The translations under genes were made by a program, and so were the position numbers. Below are positions 27,631 through 37,293 of a stretch of 64,000 nucleotides of DNA, piece by piece (positions within the stretch are counted from its first letter, which is position 1; every line of letters begins with the position of its first letter). This DNA is from Fervidifonticultor_A tertius (GTDB lineage: Bacteria > Sysuimicrobiota > Sysuimicrobiia > Sysuimicrobiales > Humicultoraceae): the NCBI GenBank assembly GCA_031459235.1, contig JAVKIY010000007.1, forward strand, positions 1 through 64,000, written 5' to 3'. The notes beneath the pieces were generated by a model that ran no database searches, was not told where the DNA came from, and saw only the letters and a list, made by a program, of their open reading frames with translations.

Positions 27631-28961
27631 CGCGCACGCGCCGCTGGCGAGGGGACCAGGGGGCGGTCGTGCCGGACCAGATCGGCGGTCGTCTCGCGCT
27701 CGACGACGATCTGCGCGCTGCCGTCGCGCGCGCACACGACCGCCGGCCGCGGGTAGCGGTTGTAGTTGCTCGCCATAGAGTAGGTGTAGGCGCCCGTCGA
27801 GAACACGGCCACCAGGTCGCCCTCGCGCACCTCGGGCAGGTCGGCCTCCCAGATCAGGACGTCGCCGGACTCGCAGCAGCGGCCGGCGAGCGCGACCCGA
27901 CGCGAAGGCGGCTCGGCGGCCCGCGTGGCGACCACCGCGGTGTACCGGGCGTCGTAGAGCGCCGGCCGCGGGTTCTCGTACATCCCGCCGTCCACGGAGA
28001 CGTAGGTGCGCACGCCGGGGATCGCCTTGATCGCCCCGACGGTGTACAGGGTGACGCCGGCGTCGCCAACGATCGAACGGCCCGGCTCCAGGTAGACGGT
28101 CGGGGTCGGTAGCCGGTGGCGGGCGAGCGAGTCCCGCACCGTCTCCATGAGGTCGTGGACGAACACCGCGGGCGCCGGCGGCTCGTGCTCGGGCCGGTAG
28201 CGGATGCCGAGCCCCCCGCCCAGGTTGAGCTCGTCCATCACGAAGCCGGCCCCGCGCATCTCGGCGGCGAACGCGATGACCGCGCGCGCCGCCAGCAGAA
28301 ACGGCTCCACATCGAGAATCTGCGAGCCGATATGGCAGTGCAGTCCGCGCAGCCGCAGCCCGGGCGCGTCCAGGGCCAGCCGCACCGCGCGCTCCGCATC
28401 TGGGCCGAGGAGGCCAAACCCGAACTTCGAGTCCACGCCACCGGTCTGGATCGCCCTGTGCGTGTGCGGCTCGATGCCGGGGGTCACGCGTAACAGCACA
28501 TCCGCGCGCCGGCCCCGCTCCCGCGCGAACCGGTCGAGGAGTCCTAGCTCGTACTCGTTGTCCACGACGAAGCGGCCAACCCCGACCTCCAGCCCGTAGG
28601 CGATCTCCTCCGGCGTCTTGTTGCTGCCGTGGAAGACGAGCGCGTCGGCCGGGACCCTCGCCTGGAGCGCGGTGTAGATCTCGCCGATGCTCACGACATC
28701 GAGGCCCATGCCCTCGTCGTACGCGAGCTGGCAGGTCGCAACGATGCACAGCGCCTTTGAGGCGAACAGCGCGCGGCTGGGCCCCGGGGCGTACCGGCGC
28801 AGGGCCTCGACATACGCCCGGCAGTTGGCTCGCACGCGCGCCTCGTCGAGCACGTGGAGGGGCGTACCGAAGCGCGCCGCCAGGCCGGCGGCGGCGGCGC
28901 CGCCGATCAGCAGATTGCCGGAGGGATCGACGTCGAAACCGAAGCGCTGAGGGAGTTGCAT
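27627..28961 (-). CDS. lysA: Diaminopimelate decarboxylase
   Basis: 444 residues; last step of lysine biosynthesis (meso-DAP to L-lysine). The PLP lysine lies in RALFASKALCIVATCQLAYD; further motifs are MGLDVVSIGEIYTALQA, HGSNKTPEEIAYGL, DSKFGFGLLGPDAERAVRL, LHCHIGSQILDVEPF, LNLGGGLGIRY, EPGRSIVGDAGV and the subunit-crossing ALAGRCCESGDVLIW with STGAYTYSMASNYN. It is the first gene of the long coupled operon; 51 bases separate it from the CoA-ligase-like gene upstream. Confidence 0.96.
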   Translation of the reverse strand: MQLPQRFGFDVDPSGNLLIGGAAAAGLAARFGTPLHVLDEARVRANCRAYVEALRRYAPGPSRALFASKALCIVATCQLAYDEGMGLDVVSIGEIYTALQARVPADALVFHGSNKTPEEIAYGLEVGVGRFVVDNEYELGLLDRFARERGRRADVLLRVTPGIEPHTHRAIQTGGVDSKFGFGLLGPDAERAVRLALDAPGLRLRGLHCHIGSQILDVEPFLLAARAVIAFAAEMRGAGFVMDELNLGGGLGIRYRPEHEPPAPAVFVHDLMETVRDSLARHRLPTPTVYLEPGRSIVGDAGVTLYTVGAIKAIPGVRTYVSVDGGMYENPRPALYDARYTAVVATRAAEPPSRRVALAGRCCESGDVLIWEADLPEVREGDLVAVFSTGAYTYSMASNYNRYPRPAVVCARDGSAQIVVERETTADLVRHDRPLVPSPAARAR

Positions 28962-29012
28962 CAGGTCACGGCCAATCTAACATGGGGGTCTGGGAGTGTC
29001 AACGAACCGCGC

Positions 29013-30254
29013 CTAGTCCCACCGCCGTTCGTCCACGATCCGCTTCGCGTCGTCACCGAGCGTGCCGGCGGCCAGCAGCTCGACATCGCAGCGCAACCGC
29101 AGGCCGGTCGCCAGCGCCTCGCGCAGCGCCGGGGCCTCCGGCGCCGCGGCGCCCGGCCGCAACTCCACGCGCACCGTCATCTCGTCCACCTCGCCTGGTC
29201 GCCGCACGACGACCTGCGCGCGCGCGACCTCGGGGAACTGCGCGACGATGCGCGCCACCTCCGCGGGGTGCACGAACAGGCCACGGACCTTCACCGCTTC
29301 GCCGATCCGGCCCACGACGCGCGCGATCCGCGGCGCGGTGCGGCCGCAGGGACAGGCGCCCTCGGCCATCGTGACCAGGTCCCCGGTCCCGAACCGCAGC
29401 AAGGGATACACGGGGTTGAGCGCGGTCACCACGGCTTCGCCCGGCTGCCCGGGCGCGACCGGCTGGCCGGTGTGCGGGTCGAGCACCTCCAGGATCGTCT
29501 CGCGCGCCAGGTGCATCCCCGCGCGCACGCCGCACTCGTACGCGACAGACCCCAGGTCGGCCGTGCCGTAGCCCTGGGTCGCGGTGATGCCGAAGTCGGC
29601 CTCCAGGCGCCGGCGCAATGACTCGGGCAGCATCTCGGCGATCACGAACGCGCGCCGCAACCCGTGGCGCACGCCCGCGCTCCGCGCGGCGTCGAGCAAG
29701 GTGACCAGGAAGCTGGGCGTGCCCACGAATCCACTCACGCCCAGCTCGCCCAGGATCTGCACCTGGGCGTCGGTGTTCCCCGGGCCGCTCGGCACGACCG
29801 GACAGCCGATCGCCCGCAGCGCGTCGTCGAACATGTGGCCCGCCGGCGTCAGGTGGTACGAGAGCGTGTTCAGCGCCACGTCGCCGGCGCGGAACCCCGC
29901 GGCGAACAGCGCGGGCGCAAACCGCCAGTAGTCGGGCTCCAGACCTTCGGGGTCGTAGATGGGCCCGGGCGAGCGGTACGCGCGTGCCAGCCTGGCAAGG
30001 GGCACACCCAGCCAGCCGGCAAAGGGTGGCGACGCGCGCTGCGCCGCGGGGAGGGTATCTTTCGACAGCACCGGGAGCCGCGTCAGCGCGTCGAGCCCCA
30101 GCGCCTGTGGGTCGAGCCCGGCCGCCGCCAGCCGCTCGCGCAGGGCGGGCGCGTGCGGTGCGGCCGCCGCGGCGACCTCGCGGAGCCGCGCGTCCTGCCA
30201 GGCGCGGCGCTCGGCCTCGGACCAGCGCTCGGACGGGTGCCAGACCTCCTCCAC
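29013..30254 (-). CDS. Phenylacetate-CoA-ligase-like adenylate-forming protein
   Basis: 413 residues in the PaaK branch of the adenylate-forming superfamily. Recognisable parts are LPVLSKDTLPAAQ, ALNTLSYHLTPAGHMFDDAL, TDAQVQILGELGVSGFVGTP, TQGYGTADLGSVAYECGVRA, YPLLRFGTGDLVTM, CPCGRTAPRIARVVGR and VKVRGLFVHPAEVARIVAQF. The usual phosphate-binding loop SSGTTGxP is not present; its place has YRSPGPIYDPEG, so ATP handling may differ. It faces livG across a 76-base gap and is a probable partner of the transporter, activating an imported acid, though the substrate is unknown. Confidence 0.78.
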   Translation of the reverse strand: MEEVWHPSERWSEAERRAWQDARLREVAAAAAPHAPALRERLAAAGLDPQALGLDALTRLPVLSKDTLPAAQRASPPFAGWLGVPLARLARAYRSPGPIYDPEGLEPDYWRFAPALFAAGFRAGDVALNTLSYHLTPAGHMFDDALRAIGCPVVPSGPGNTDAQVQILGELGVSGFVGTPSFLVTLLDAARSAGVRHGLRRAFVIAEMLPESLRRRLEADFGITATQGYGTADLGSVAYECGVRAGMHLARETILEVLDPHTGQPVAPGQPGEAVVTALNPVYPLLRFGTGDLVTMAEGACPCGRTAPRIARVVGRIGEAVKVRGLFVHPAEVARIVAQFPEVARAQVVVRRPGEVDEMTVRVELRPGAAAPEAPALREALATGLRLRCDVELLAAGTLGDDAKRIVDERRWD

Positions 30255-30330
30255 CGCCGCCCCCCACGGCCGGGCCGGGCACCGGCCGCGCTGAAGGTTT
30301 CACGCGCCGCCCGGCCGTATTCCTCCCTCG

Positions 30331-31125
30331 ATGGGGCCCGCTACCCCGCTCGCGGACACCGTGCTCCGCATCGAGAGGGTCACGCTGCGCTTTGTGGGCC
30401 TAACGGCGATCGACGATCTCTCGCTCGCCGTCCGCGCGGGCGAGCTGCTCGGGATCATCGGCCCCAACGGCGCCGGTAAGACGAGCGTGCTCAACTGCAT
30501 CAGCGGGTTCTACCACCCGCAGGCCGGCCGCATCCTCTTCCGCGACCAGGACATCACGCATCGGCCGGCGCACGCGCGGGCGCGCCTGGGCATCGCTCGG
30601 ACCTTCCAGAACATCGCGCTCTACCCGGGGATGACCGTGCTCGCGAACATCACCTCGGGCCGCCTCCTCCACATGCGCGCCGGCGTGCTCGCCGGTGGGG
30701 TCTACTGGGGACCGGCACAGCGGGAGCTCGTCAGGCACCGCGAGCGCGTCGAGGAGATCATCGACTTCCTGGAGCTCGAGGGGCACCGCGACCACCGCGT
30801 CGCGGAACTGGCCTACGGCGTGCAGAAGAAGGTCGAGCTCGGCCGGGCGCTGGCCATGGAGCCCCGGCTGTTGCTGCTCGACGAGCCCATGGCCGGGATG
30901 ACCGCGGACGAGAAGGCGGACATGGCCCGCTACATCCTGGAGCTGCGGGAGGTTCGCGGCATCCCCATGATCCTGATCGAGCACGACATGGGCGTCGTGA
31001 TGGACCTCTGCGACCGCCTCGTCGTCATGGACTACGGCCGCAAGATCGCCGAGGGGCTACCCGAGGCGATCCAGCACGACCCGCGGGTCATCCAGGCCTA
31101 CCTGGGCGAGGAGACCGTGGCGTGA
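30331..31125 (+). CDS. livG: Branched-chain amino-acid-type ABC ATPase LivG (system 1)
   Basis: 264 residues. Walker A GPNGAGKTSVLNCISGFYHP, LivG-specific GIARTFQNIALYPGMTVLAN, a somewhat altered signature AELAYGVQKKVELGRALAME in place of the usual LPYGxQRRLEIARAL, Walker B LLLLDEPMAGMTADEK, switch His in LIEHDMGVVMDLCDRLVVMD and the tail RVIQAYLGEE. It begins a plus-strand run livG, acyl-CoA synthetase, livH, livM. Its stop overlaps the GTG of the synthetase. The relaxed signature motif and linkage to CoA ligases suggest a substrate other than leucine. Confidence 0.9.
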   Translation: MGPATPLADTVLRIERVTLRFVGLTAIDDLSLAVRAGELLGIIGPNGAGKTSVLNCISGFYHPQAGRILFRDQDITHRPAHARARLGIARTFQNIALYPGMTVLANITSGRLLHMRAGVLAGGVYWGPAQRELVRHRERVEEIIDFLELEGHRDHRVAELAYGVQKKVELGRALAMEPRLLLLDEPMAGMTADEKADMARYILELREVRGIPMILIEHDMGVVMDLCDRLVVMDYGRKIAEGLPEAIQHDPRVIQAYLGEETVA

Positions 31126-33071
31126 GCGCGCGCGCTGTCCTCGATCGGCCCCACGCCCCCGTGGAAGCGCCGGCGGCCCTGGACACCTTCCCCAAGCGCC
31201 TGCTGGCCAACGCCGGCCGCTTCGGCGACCGCGTGGCCTTCCGCGAGAAAGAGTTGGGCGTCTGGCGGGAGATCACGTGGCGGCAGTACCTCGACCGCGC
31301 GCGGGCCTGCGCGCTCGGGCTCCACGAGCTGGGCGTCCGGCGCAGCGACGTGGTCGCGCTGGTCGGCGACAACCGACCGGAGCTCTACTACATGGCGATG
31401 GGCGCGCAGGCCATCGGCGCCATCTCCTGCGCCTTCTACCAGGATAGCCTGGCCGAACAGCTCGCCGAGCTCATCGCGTTCGCGGGGGCCCGCGTGGTCT
31501 TCTGTGAGGATCAGGAGCAGACGGACAAGATCCTCGAGACGCTCGACCGCCTGCCCCAGCTCGAGTGGATCGTCGTGGAGGACTGGCGCGGGATGTGGCG
31601 CTACCGCCACCCGCGCCTGCTGGCCTACGAGGACCTGGCGGCGCGTGGTGCCGAGGCCGCGCATCGGGCGCCCGAGCGGTTCGAGCACGAGGTCGCCGCG
31701 GGCCGCGGGGAGGAGATCGCCATCCTCTGCCAGACCTCGGGGACCACGGCCATGCCCAAGCTCGCCATGCTCTCGCACGACAACCTGCTCAGCCAGAGCG
31801 AGAACTTCCACGCCGTCGAGCCGCACATCTCGGCGCGCGACGAGTTCGTGAGCTACCTGCCGTTCGCGTGGATCGGCGAGCAGATGATCTCCTACAGCCT
31901 GCACCAGCTGGTCGGGTTTACGGTGAACTTCCCGGAGGAGCCCGAGACCGCGCAGCGCGACCTGCGCGAGATCGGCCCGCAGTTCACCTTCGCGCCGGCC
32001 CGCATCTACGAGGGGCTGCACTCTGCGGTCACGGTCCGCATGCTCGACGCCGGGCGGCTGCGGCAGGCGATCTATCGGGCCGCCATGCGGGTCGGCATCC
32101 GGGCCGTCGAGCTGGAAGCCGAGGGCCGGCCGGTCCCCCTGGGCCTGCGTCTGGCCCGGCGGGCCGCCTACTGGACCGTCTACCGTCCCATCCTGGACAA
32201 GATCGGGCTCTCGCGGATGCGCGTGGCCTGGAACGGCGGGGCCTCGCTCGGTCCGGACTACTTCAAGTTCTTCCGGGCGATGGGGCTGAACCTCAAACAA
32301 ATCTACGGCCAGACCGAGATCGCCGGCATCTCGTGCGTCCACCGCGACGGGCAGGTGCGGTTCTGGACAATGGGCGCCCCGATCGCGAACACCGAGGTCC
32401 AGCTCACGCCCGAGGGCGAGATCATCGAACGCAGCCCCTCGGTCTTCCGGGGCTACTACCGCAACCCGGAGGCCACGGCCCGGGCCCTGCGGGACGGCTG
32501 GCTCTACTCCGGCGACTACGGCGCGCTCGATCCGACCGGCGATGTCATCATGTTCGACCGCATGGGTGACGTGCTCCAGACCGCCGGCGGCGTGCGGGTG
32601 GCACCGCGCGTCATCGAGGACATGCTGAAGTTCACGCCCTACATCCAGGAGGCGATGGTCGTCGGCGACGGCCAGCCGTTCCTGGCGGCCATCCTCAACA
32701 TCGACCTGCGCAACGTGGGTAAGTGGGCCGAGGACCGCGGGCTGGCGTATACCTCGTACACCGACCTCTCGCAGAAGCCCGAGGTGCTCGAACTCCTGAG
32801 GCGGCTGGTGGCCGAGACCAACACCCGGCTGCAGCCCGAGTGGCGGTTGCGCCGGTTTGTCTCGCTCTACAAGGAGTTCCACCCCGACGACGACGAGCTC
32901 ACGCGCACGCGCAAGCTCCGTCGGGGGCACATCACCGACCGCTACCGCGACCTGATCGCCGCGATCTACGGCGGGCAGCCCACGTTCCAGGCCACGTTCA
33001 CCGTACGCTACGAGGACGGCCGCACCGCCGAGATCCGGCCCGTGATGCGGATCGTGGCCGCGGACGAATGA
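31122..33071 (+). CDS. Long-chain-type acyl-CoA synthetase (AMP-forming)
   Basis: 649 residues of the FadD15/AAE type. Typical blocks are FREKELGVWREITWRQYLDR, VALVGDNRPELYYMAMGAQA, the P-loop CQTSGTTAMPKLAMLSHDNL, FKFFRAMGLNLKQIYGQTEI, GWLYSGDYGALD, and the C-terminal hinge and lysine region FVSLYKEFHPDDDELTRTRK. In the P-loop the usual GxPKG is AMPKL. The enzyme should activate a carboxylic acid to its CoA ester in the cytoplasm. Its embedding between livG and livH strongly suggests that the transporter brings in its substrate. GTG start at 31122. Confidence 0.9.
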   Translation: MSARAVLDRPHAPVEAPAALDTFPKRLLANAGRFGDRVAFREKELGVWREITWRQYLDRARACALGLHELGVRRSDVVALVGDNRPELYYMAMGAQAIGAISCAFYQDSLAEQLAELIAFAGARVVFCEDQEQTDKILETLDRLPQLEWIVVEDWRGMWRYRHPRLLAYEDLAARGAEAAHRAPERFEHEVAAGRGEEIAILCQTSGTTAMPKLAMLSHDNLLSQSENFHAVEPHISARDEFVSYLPFAWIGEQMISYSLHQLVGFTVNFPEEPETAQRDLREIGPQFTFAPARIYEGLHSAVTVRMLDAGRLRQAIYRAAMRVGIRAVELEAEGRPVPLGLRLARRAAYWTVYRPILDKIGLSRMRVAWNGGASLGPDYFKFFRAMGLNLKQIYGQTEIAGISCVHRDGQVRFWTMGAPIANTEVQLTPEGEIIERSPSVFRGYYRNPEATARALRDGWLYSGDYGALDPTGDVIMFDRMGDVLQTAGGVRVAPRVIEDMLKFTPYIQEAMVVGDGQPFLAAILNIDLRNVGKWAEDRGLAYTSYTDLSQKPEVLELLRRLVAETNTRLQPEWRLRRFVSLYKEFHPDDDELTRTRKLRRGHITDRYRDLIAAIYGGQPTFQATFTVRYEDGRTAEIRPVMRIVAADE

Positions 33072-33096
33072 CGCGGTCCCGCGCGGAGCCGCGGCC

Positions 33097-34017
33097 ATGA
33101 CCCTCCACTTCGTGCTGGAGGGAGCTCTGGTCGGAGTGGCGGTCGGCTCGATCTATGCGCTCATCGCGCTCGGCTTCGCGCTACTCTACAAGTCCACGAA
33201 GATCCTGAACCTGGCGCACGGCGAGATGGTGCTGTTCGGCGGCTACCTGGCCATCGCGCTGACGCGGAGCCTGGACCTGCCGGTCTGGATGGCCTTCGCC
33301 CTCGCGGTGGCCGGCACGCTGGCCGCGGCCGCGGCGCTCGGGTTCGTGGTCGAGCGCGGGATCATGCGGCCCCTGTACGGGCAGTCGCTGCTGTCGGTCA
33401 TCATCGTCACCCTGGCGCTGGGCTACATCATCCGGGGGCTCATGGTCGGGCTGTGGGGCGGGGACACGCGTCAGTTCCCGCCTGTGGTGCCCACGGGCGT
33501 GGTGCGGTTCGGCGACCTGATCGTGCCACGGGTCGGCATCTACAGCGCCGCGGTGGCGCTGGCGTTGCTGGTCGGGTTCTCGCTCTTCTTCCGCTACTCG
33601 CTGGTCGGCATCGCCATGCGCGCCGCGGCGAACGAGCAGCTCACGGCCAGCACGCTCGGCGTGAGCCTCAAGCGGGTCTTCGCCTACGCCTGGGCGTTCG
33701 CGGCCATCGCGGCCTCGTTCGGCGGCATCCTGCTGGGGCTGTGGCTGGGCGTGAACTTCGCCCTTGACTACGTGGGTCTCAAGGCGCTTGCCGCGGTGAT
33801 CCTCGGCGGGCTGGACAGCATCCCGGGCGCTATCCTGGGCGGGTTCCTCATCGGCATGTTGGAGAACATCCTGGGAGCCTACATCGACGCGAACGTGACG
33901 GCCTTCGGGGTCAGCCTCCACGGCTTCAAGGAGATCACGCCGTTCGTGGTCATCCTATTGGTGCTGCTGATCAAGCCCTACGGGCTGTTCGGCACGGAGC
34001 ATATCGAGCGACTGTGA
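33097..34017 (+). CDS. livH: Liv-type ABC permease LivH (system 1)
   Basis: 306 residues, about eight membrane helices. Family marks are GVAVGSIYALIALGFALLYK, ILNLAHGEMVLFGGYLAIAL, IMRPLYGQSLLSVIIVTLAL, FRYSLVGIAMRAAANEQLTA, LGGLDSIPGAILGGFLIGML and the end KPYGLFGTEHIERL. It follows the acyl-CoA synthetase by 25 bases and precedes livM by 31. It forms the membrane channel with LivM. Confidence 0.92.
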   Translation: MTLHFVLEGALVGVAVGSIYALIALGFALLYKSTKILNLAHGEMVLFGGYLAIALTRSLDLPVWMAFALAVAGTLAAAAALGFVVERGIMRPLYGQSLLSVIIVTLALGYIIRGLMVGLWGGDTRQFPPVVPTGVVRFGDLIVPRVGIYSAAVALALLVGFSLFFRYSLVGIAMRAAANEQLTASTLGVSLKRVFAYAWAFAAIAASFGGILLGLWLGVNFALDYVGLKALAAVILGGLDSIPGAILGGFLIGMLENILGAYIDANVTAFGVSLHGFKEITPFVVILLVLLIKPYGLFGTEHIERL

Positions 34018-34048
34018 GGCGCCCCCGTCCCCGCCCGGCCCCCCGGCC

Positions 34049-35089
34049 ATGAGCGTGCGTCCCGCCGGCGACTTCAAAACCTCCTACGCCCAGGACATGG
34101 CGCTCCTGGACACGGCCCTCTATCGCATCGGGTTCGCGCTGCTGCTCGGGGCTCTGCTGGCCGCGCCGCTCGTGCTCGGACGCTACCTGTTCCTGCTCAA
34201 CACGATCGGCATTTTCGCGCTGGGGGCGGTGGGCCTGTCGCTGCTCACGGGGTTCGCGGGACAAATCTCGCTCGGGCACTCGGCGTTCATGGCGATCGGC
34301 GCCTATGCCTCGTGGTACGTGACCACGCGCCTGGGCCTGCCCTTCCTCGCGGCCCTGGCGTTTGCCGGGGCCGCGACGTTCGCCATCGGCGCGCTCGTCG
34401 GGCTGCCGTCGCTGCGCATCAAGGGGCTTTACCTGGCGATTGCGACGATGGCGTTCCAGTTCATCACGGAGTACGTGATCATCCACACCGCCGGCGGCAT
34501 GGGGGGCACGGTCGTGCCCGCCGCGTCGCTCTTCGGGTTCCAGATCCGCACCGAGACACAGTTTTACTACCTGCTGTTGCCGATCTGGGTCGCGGGCGGG
34601 GTGTTCGCGGCGAACCTGGTCCGCGGCCGGGTGGGGCTGGCGCTGATGGCCGTGCGCGACCGCGATTACGCGGCGCAGGTGTTGGGGGTCAACCTGCTGC
34701 AGTACAAGACGCTGGCGTTCGCCCTGGGCGCCTCGTACGCCGGGGTCGCCGGCAGCCTGTTCGCGCACTACAACCGGGTGATCGGCGCCGAGCACTTCAC
34801 GATCCTGCAATCCATCGACTTCATCGCGATGATCGTGATCGGCGGGCTGGCGAGCGTCTGGGGGCCGCACCTGGGCGCCGGGTTCGTGATCCTGCTCAAC
34901 CAGGGGCTGCGCTACGTGACGCCGTCGCTGGTGACGCTGCTGCCGACCTTCGCGCGGGCGGCCACGCCGCTGCGGGAGATCGTCTTCGGGGCGCTGTTGA
35001 TCGGGCTGCTGATCTGGGAACCGGGCGGGCTGGCGATGCTGTTCCGGAAGCTGAAGCGCTACCTGGACCTGTGGCCCTTCCCGCACTGA
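34049..35089 (+). CDS. livM: Liv-type ABC permease LivM (system 1)
   Basis: 346 residues with about nine helices. Diagnostic parts are LLTGFAGQISLGHSAFMAIG, LPSLRIKGLYLAIATMAFQF, RVGLALMAVRDRDYAAQVLG, TILQSIDFIAMIVIGGLASV and GPHLGAGFVILLNQGL. It is the last plus-strand gene of the group; the ATPase LivF for this system lies convergent, beginning to end only 8 bases away on the other strand. The first 28 or so residues before the first helix are polar. Confidence 0.92.
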   Translation: MSVRPAGDFKTSYAQDMALLDTALYRIGFALLLGALLAAPLVLGRYLFLLNTIGIFALGAVGLSLLTGFAGQISLGHSAFMAIGAYASWYVTTRLGLPFLAALAFAGAATFAIGALVGLPSLRIKGLYLAIATMAFQFITEYVIIHTAGGMGGTVVPAASLFGFQIRTETQFYYLLLPIWVAGGVFAANLVRGRVGLALMAVRDRDYAAQVLGVNLLQYKTLAFALGASYAGVAGSLFAHYNRVIGAEHFTILQSIDFIAMIVIGGLASVWGPHLGAGFVILLNQGLRYVTPSLVTLLPTFARAATPLREIVFGALLIGLLIWEPGGLAMLFRKLKRYLDLWPFPH

Positions 35090-35096
35090 GCGGCGG

Positions 35097-35885
<789 letters not shown>

Positions 35886-35910
35886 ACGGGCGGCGCCCCA
35901 CCGCCGGGAG

Positions 35911-35941
35911 GCCCGGGCGGGAGCGACCGCCGGCCCCGGGC
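35911..35941 (-). other. GC hairpin between livK and livF (system 1)
   Basis: GCCCGGG and CCCGGGC form a 7-bp stem around a 17-base GC-rich loop, with more pairing possible inside. There is no U-tract. It occupies the same place, just after a solute-binding-protein gene, as the hairpins at 17739-17769 and 61402-61434. Confidence 0.4.
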
Positions 35942-35955
35942 CCCCGCGCGCTCGC

Positions 35956-37230
35956 TCAGTACCCCAGCCAGTCGCGGCGCCGCTCGATGGTGACCTGCTC
36001 CACCAGCACGATGCGGCCACCCTTGATCTGCATGATGCGTGTGGTCGTCGAAGGCCGGTGGTCGTCGCGCGCCAGCGTGATCGGCGGCGCCAGGCCCTCG
36101 GGGTCCCAGTTCTTCAGCAGCTCGAGCGCGGAGCGCACGTTGGTCCCCACGAAGCCCCCGAGCCGGCCGTAGGTGCTCCAGCCATCCACGATCGTCTCCA
36201 GGCCGCGCCGCAACAGGTAGACGTTCAGCCAGCCGCGGATGTAGGACGCGATGTAGGGCGTCTGCGTCGTGCCCCAGGCGAACTGCGGCACCTCGCGCCC
36301 CTGGAACCGGCGGTAGGCATCGTAGATCGTCCGCATGCCGGGCACGGGTTCACCGAAGTAAGCGTGTGGGGTCGAGCCGTAGACGCCCTCCGCCGAGGTT
36401 CCGATCAGCTTGATCATGTTCTCGTCGTAGCCCCACACGTTGACGAACCAGCGCGTCCGCAGGCCGGCCTGGGCCGCGTCGCGCACGGTCACCGACGCGG
36501 AGTTCGTGGTACCGCCGAACCAGGCGAACTCGGCGCCCGCGGCGCGGATCGCGGAGACCTGCGCGCGGGCTTCCAGGGCCGTGAGCGCGACGAGCTGGTC
36601 GGGTACCACCTCGAAACCGAGCTCCCGGGCGTAGTCCTTGCCCGCGGGAATCGGCGCGCGGCCGTAGGGGTGGTCGGGGTAGACGAAGACGAACTTCGGC
36701 CGCGCGATGCGCTCGCGCTGCGCTTGCTCGCGCGCGAACTTCAGCACGGCCCGGATCTGGTCGGAGTAGGACGACACCGGGTAGAAGTTGTACGGCGTCT
36801 TGGACGGGTCGTTCAGATGCGAGGAGTACGAGGCGGAGATGTAGGGAATCTGGTCGGCCGCGATCTGCTCCTTGAGCGCCTCGGTGTCGTTCGTGCCCCA
36901 GCCGATGATCGCCTGGACACGGTCCACGTCGCGGTACTTGCGGTAGAGGTTCAGGCTCTCGGGGATGCGGTACGCGTAGTCCGCCCACACCAGGTCGATG
37001 CGGACGCGGCCGCGGATGCCGTTCTGCACCTCGTTGATGTACCGGACGTGGTCGAGGACGCCCTTGTGGTAGTCCACGCCGACGTCGGAGGTGGGGCCGG
37101 TCAGGTCGAAGAGCGCCCCGACCTTGATCGTCGCGGGCATCGGGGGCGGCGCCTGCGCCACCGCGGGGATGCCTGTCAGGGCCAGCAGCACAGCCAGGAC
37201 GAGCGCGGTCCCGAAGACGTGCCCTCTCAC
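35956..37230 (-). CDS. livK: Liv-type periplasmic binding protein (system 1)
   Basis: 424 residues with a signal peptide (ALVLAVLLALTGIPAVAQA). The type-1 periplasmic-binding fold is seen in TIKVGALFDLTGPTSDVGVD, VQAIIGWGTNDTEALKEQIA, QIPYISASYSSHLNDPSKTP, FVFVYPDHPYGRAPIPAGKD and FAWFGGTTNSASVTVRDAAQ. The Tyr-Ser-Ser and aromatic-rich ligand segment (YSSHL, YNFYPVSSY) differs from classical Leu/Ile/Val binders, which have a conserved Ser-Thr-Ala pattern. Together with the acyl-CoA synthetase this favours an organic-acid ligand. It lies 63 bases downstream of the glycosidase-like gene. Confidence 0.88.
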   Translation of the reverse strand: MRGHVFGTALVLAVLLALTGIPAVAQAPPPMPATIKVGALFDLTGPTSDVGVDYHKGVLDHVRYINEVQNGIRGRVRIDLVWADYAYRIPESLNLYRKYRDVDRVQAIIGWGTNDTEALKEQIAADQIPYISASYSSHLNDPSKTPYNFYPVSSYSDQIRAVLKFAREQAQRERIARPKFVFVYPDHPYGRAPIPAGKDYARELGFEVVPDQLVALTALEARAQVSAIRAAGAEFAWFGGTTNSASVTVRDAAQAGLRTRWFVNVWGYDENMIKLIGTSAEGVYGSTPHAYFGEPVPGMRTIYDAYRRFQGREVPQFAWGTTQTPYIASYIRGWLNVYLLRRGLETIVDGWSTYGRLGGFVGTNVRSALELLKNWDPEGLAPPITLARDDHRPSTTTRIMQIKGGRIVLVEQVTIERRRDWLGY

Positions 37231-37293
37231 CGGGATCCACCCCCTTCTGAGGTCACGATGCGGTTGGACGGTCGCGGGGTGCTTCGGCGGACG

